Positions 61,379-64,000 of a stretch of DNA of 64,000 bases are shown piece by piece. Location: positions 106,125,488-106,189,487 of the forward strand of contig CM060984.1 in assembly GCA_030765065.1 (NCBI GenBank), in the 5' to 3' direction. Made by a program: the position numbers and the translations under genes. The first letter of the stretch is position 1, and the number at the start of each line of letters is the position of its first letter. The stretch is from Deroplatys truncata. Taxonomy: Eukaryota; Arthropoda; Insecta; Mantodea; Mantidae. The notes beneath the pieces were generated by a model. The model worked only from the letters and a program-made list of their open reading frames with translations. It searched no databases and was not told where the DNA came from.

Positions 61379-61661
61379 AATGAATTGTTCTTCTACATAA
61401 GCCGTGTGTTGGACAGGGTTGGAAAGGTAAAATTAGACGACTGAAAAATTCAATGCCATAGCCGGGATTTAAACCACGGATCTCCCAGTCTCCGTCCGGT
61501 TGCTCTAACCACCGAGCTATCATGCACCGAGCTATCACTGCAACAATTAAGTTCCCCATTTTTCCAGGTAAAGCAACCGGACGGAGATCGGGAGATCCGT
61601 GGTTCAAATCCCCGTTATGGCATTGAATTTCTCAGTCATCTGATTCTACCTTTCCAACTTG
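61379..61661 (-). mobile_element. Foldback element with tRNA-like arms, copy 3 (283 bp)
   Basis: Flanked by the 10-bp duplication GTAATAATAG (61369-61378 and 61662-61671). Here the longer arm is on the left (AATTGTTCTTCTACATAAGC, GTGTGTTGGACAGGG) and the short arm on the right, ending CTACCTTTCCAACTTG, so the orientation is opposite to the copies at 36650 and 40549. The arms mirror each other over about 90 bases, including GGATCTCCC, CTCCGTCCGGTTGCT and AATTCAATGCCATA. Each arm carries the tRNA-like A- and B-box sequence. GCACCGAGCTATCA is duplicated at the centre. Confidence 0.75.
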
Positions 61662-61715
61662 GTAATAATAGTTTGTAGAGGTGAGTGTAAAGAAAGTCAT
61701 GTGAATGTCGTGGTT
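61662..61715 (-). repeat. Continuation of interrupted R860 copy
   Basis: GTAATAATAGTTTGTAGAGG then GTAAAGAAAGTCATGTGAAT is the R860 terminus. Confidence 0.65.
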
Positions 61716-61759
61716 GCTAATGCTTCAAATATAGACTATGACCCTTGGAGATACTCATT

Positions 61760-62045
61760 TCACCAATCACTGGACCCATTACTGATGTGGAGGCACCCAA
61801 CGGGCGGAATTCGTTGCCTCCGATGGTATGACCATGATGAGGATAGCGTTGGAGTGAGAGGAACTACAGCTTTTACCGCGGTCTCCGAACCACGTTGGGC
61901 CTTATGGATACTTCACATAAACAAATCAAAGGTGAAGGCGTGGATCAGGCGGATTTAAAATCGCCATCCCAGAACCGGGAATCGAACCCAGGACCCTCAC
62001 TACGGCAGCCGGAAACGAAACCACCACGCTGCTCCTGGCGCCCCA
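61760..62045 (-). repeat. tRNA-derived SINE
   Basis: The minus strand carries a B box TGGGTTCGATTCCCGG (61977-61992) and a degenerate A box near 62030. The GC-rich body extends to lower coordinates with GGAGGCACCCAACGGGCGG. A 99-codon plus-strand frame across it is not a gene. Confidence 0.6.
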
Positions 62046-62119
62046 TCAGGTGAATGGGGAACATCACCTTCTTCACTCAAGTGATCTCAAATGCTGTATT
62101 TGTGAGAATAAGGATGTCT

Positions 62120-62265
62120 AATCTTTGAAACGAATGCAATGCAATGCTATTTCTAACTTAGGTAACAAAGTTGTTGGGAAAGTAGGAATCTGATGTAAAC
62201 AACCACACATACGTCTCTACTGAATACAGTATCATAGAGATTCATGTTAAATATTTGCATAGAAA
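62120..62265 (+). repeat. Degraded R860 B-to-A junction
   Basis: GCAATGCTATTTCTAACTTA, GGTAACAAAGTTGTTGGGAA and AGTAGGAA resemble the end of module B. These run directly into TCTGATGT, ACGTCTCTACT, TTCATGTTAAATATTTGCAT, the start of module A. This is an older head-to-tail joint of the type seen at 58108. Confidence 0.5.
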
Positions 62266-62354
62266 CAGTTCAGCACACAACAGTTTTAAATGACATCACA
62301 GCAGCATCCATCCTGTATTGCACAGTAAACTGAGAGAGCAGTCGATGTATGCGC

Positions 62355-62815
62355 TAGTCAACCGAGCGAGACGGCTACGCAGTGAAGTGTGAGGCTCGAA
62401 TTGGGGATATCCCGTGTTCGATACCCATCAACCCTACTCTAAACTGGGGTTTTTCGTGGTTTTCCCTGGTCGGTACGTGAATAATGGGATATCTTCTCTT
62501 CTACTACGATTTCCTTTCCATCCTTTCCGTTTCATTCGGTTTCCTTCTCATCTTCCAGGTGTGCGTGTGCGTGGCGTGTGCTGGTTGCGGATACTTGCTC
62601 AAAGGAAAGAGTATTCCACGTGAACACCAGAGAGCTGCTTGGTCAAAAGTCGTTCATCGCCCTCTCTAGGCAGCACCAGCAGTGGCACGGGTCTTTGAGA
62701 ACTGTTGGGACTTCCGCGCGTCTCTGTCGACTGTAACCTTCTGTGGTTCCATCCCTTTCTCTCGGGGAGTGGTAGGCACAATAGAACTACTCAGGTTGCA
62801 GTCAGGGTGGTTCCC
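62355..62815 (+). repeat. tRNA-derived SINE, same family as 7275
   Basis: The head (GCGAGACGGCTACGCAGTGA, CGTGTTCGATACCCATC) is tRNA-like but degenerate. The body has GGGGTTTTTCGTGGTTTTCC and GATACTTGCTCAAAGGAAAG, collinear with the minus-strand copy at 63100-63500. The 3' end is approximate. Confidence 0.6.
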
Positions 62816-63099
62816 ACTCCGTTATATAACCTATACCATTGCGCCATTGTGAGCGCTTAACAAAATAATGTACACTCACTTTTTAACAGCGGTCAGTATT
62901 ACAGCTGTTTTAGTTTAGAATTAATTATTGCTGTCTCGAAAGAACAGTCAGTTCAGAATAAAATATAGATTTTAAAGTGCCGGTTTAAAACGTTTCATTA
63001 AGGATTTAAATCCCTATAATTCTGGACGTAGTTTTAACTGATTAAAAGTTACGCTTTATAAGCAGGATGAAGGGTGTTTGTTAGGATGTGAGATGTCCC

Positions 63100-63500
63100 C
63101 CTCCGTGTATCGGTACACTGCGACCTGTTTGGTCTATTGCGGCTGCATCCCCTGGGATGAGGTGAAGGAACCAGTGGAGGCGAAGAATCCCGAGAGTGGG
63201 CAAATAAGGAACTAACGGACGGTACAATGCACCCTGGCGTTCACGGGGAGAAATCCTTCCAATGCGCAAGTATCCACGCCAACTGCCCGACATCAACACT
63301 GCAGGACCCCAAAACGCCAATGAAAACGTGAAAGGCAGAGATGAAATGAAAGGAAATGGAGGAAATGAGAATTGTGGTAGAATACACTACCCCAACATTC
63401 GCCTAAGCGACCAGGGGAAAACCACAAAAGAACCCATGCACATTAGGCGGTCATTAGGAATCAAACCATGGACCTCGGCGCCTGAGCCATCCCGCTTGTA
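63100..63500 (-). repeat. tRNA-derived SINE, same family as 7275
   Basis: Minus strand: head GGGATGGCTCAGGCGCCGAG and GGTTTGATTCCTAATGACCG; then GGGTTCTTTTGTGGTTTTCC and GGATACTTGCGCATTGGAAG. Its tail faces the tail of the copy at 62355, giving a tail-to-tail inverted pair about 300 bases apart. Confidence 0.65.
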
Positions 63501-64000
63501 TTTTAATATTTGTTTTTATTTTGTTAAGCAAATTCTGTTTTTACTCCCACAAATAAAAATCCAAAACTGTAGTAACGATTTTGGTTTTTATTAATCTGCA
63601 TTATTATGAAGTTGTCGATTACAAAAGCGCACTCTTAAATATGTAGTACATTCGCTTCCATTTATGCCTTCACCGCAGCTCCGGGAGGCATTCTACCAAC
63701 ATTTTCAGCGGGCGTGTATATAGCAGGAAGGAGCGAGTCTGTAGCGTTCTGTCTTTGTTGTTCCACCAAGCAGTGGCGTGTTTTAAGTTTAGCTCATGGA
63801 TGTATGCAAACATTTTGGACCTGCATCGGGACAGAATTGTGGGTGTGGGAATCCAATTTGCCATTTGAAGACATTGTTAGGGAAATTCCATGCAGTATTC
63901 GCATGGACAGATCATTAGAGTAATTTCTAGTAAATATCTCCGCTTTGAGAGTTTACAGCAGTGACGCAGGTAATTCTTCTGCCCACGTTTAGGCGCAATA
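63501..64000. other. No recognisable feature
   Basis: Unassigned up to the window edge. Confidence 0.4.

Overview
The window looks like AT-rich, intergenic or intronic DNA from a large, transposon-loaded insect genome. The evidence is DD34D and DD41D mariner-type transposases, jockey/R1/I-type non-LTR retrotransposons, BEL/Pao-like and Gypsy-like LTRs, and many short tRNA-headed SINEs. The SINE at 25522-25742 has a body of a kind widespread in insects. A polyneopteran such as a cockroach, stick insect or relative would fit, but the sequence does not fix the species. I found no convincing host protein-coding gene, rRNA or intact tRNA. Almost every open frame is antisense, chance, or a decayed piece of a mobile element.

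The dominant component is one repeat family that I did not recognise, called R860 here. It is about 860-920 bp long, with a CA/GT microsatellite core, matching inverted ends (ACTTTCTCTACT inward from both sides) and a short hairpin near one end. By my hand alignment there are more than 20 full, partial or split copies from 1360 to 62265, about 13 kb or a fifth of the window. A diverged older group includes 5464-6391, 18125-18935, 29111-30014 and 41385-42222. A younger group includes 25743-26621, 27596-28460, 32903-33817, 35414-36275 and the array 57218-59852. In that array, two modules are shuffled head to tail and joined at short A-runs.

Layout: 1-9 kb holds a dispersed repeat end, a palindromic MITE (4873-5217) inside another repeat, an R860 copy, a tRNA-derived SINE and a BEL-like LTR. 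From 9.8 to 17 kb there is a decayed LINE, a SINE tail, microsatellites and a fossil mariner. From 18 to 23 kb, two BEL-like LTR-plus-leader fragments lie in opposite orientation, with a complete but dead DD41D mariner-type transposon between them. From 23 to 37 kb there is a promoter-like segment, a SINE, several R860 copies (two as an inverted pair) and a LINE 3' end. From 36.6 to 46 kb are tRNA-bearing foldback elements, more SINEs and another LTR fragment. From 46 to 57 kb are a second mariner, two LINEs inserted into R860 copies (one with a clear 9-bp target-site duplication) and a Gypsy-like solo LTR. From 57 to 62 kb is the R860 array and a second foldback element inserted in R860. From 61.7 to 63.5 kb are SINEs.

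The most unusual signals are the modular R860 family and a foldback element whose arms carry tRNA-like sequence. Three copies of the foldback have 8-11 bp target duplications, and two of them sit at the same internal site of two R860 copies in opposite orientations. All boundaries were read by eye, so repeat edges are good to roughly 10-30 bp unless a duplication is quoted.
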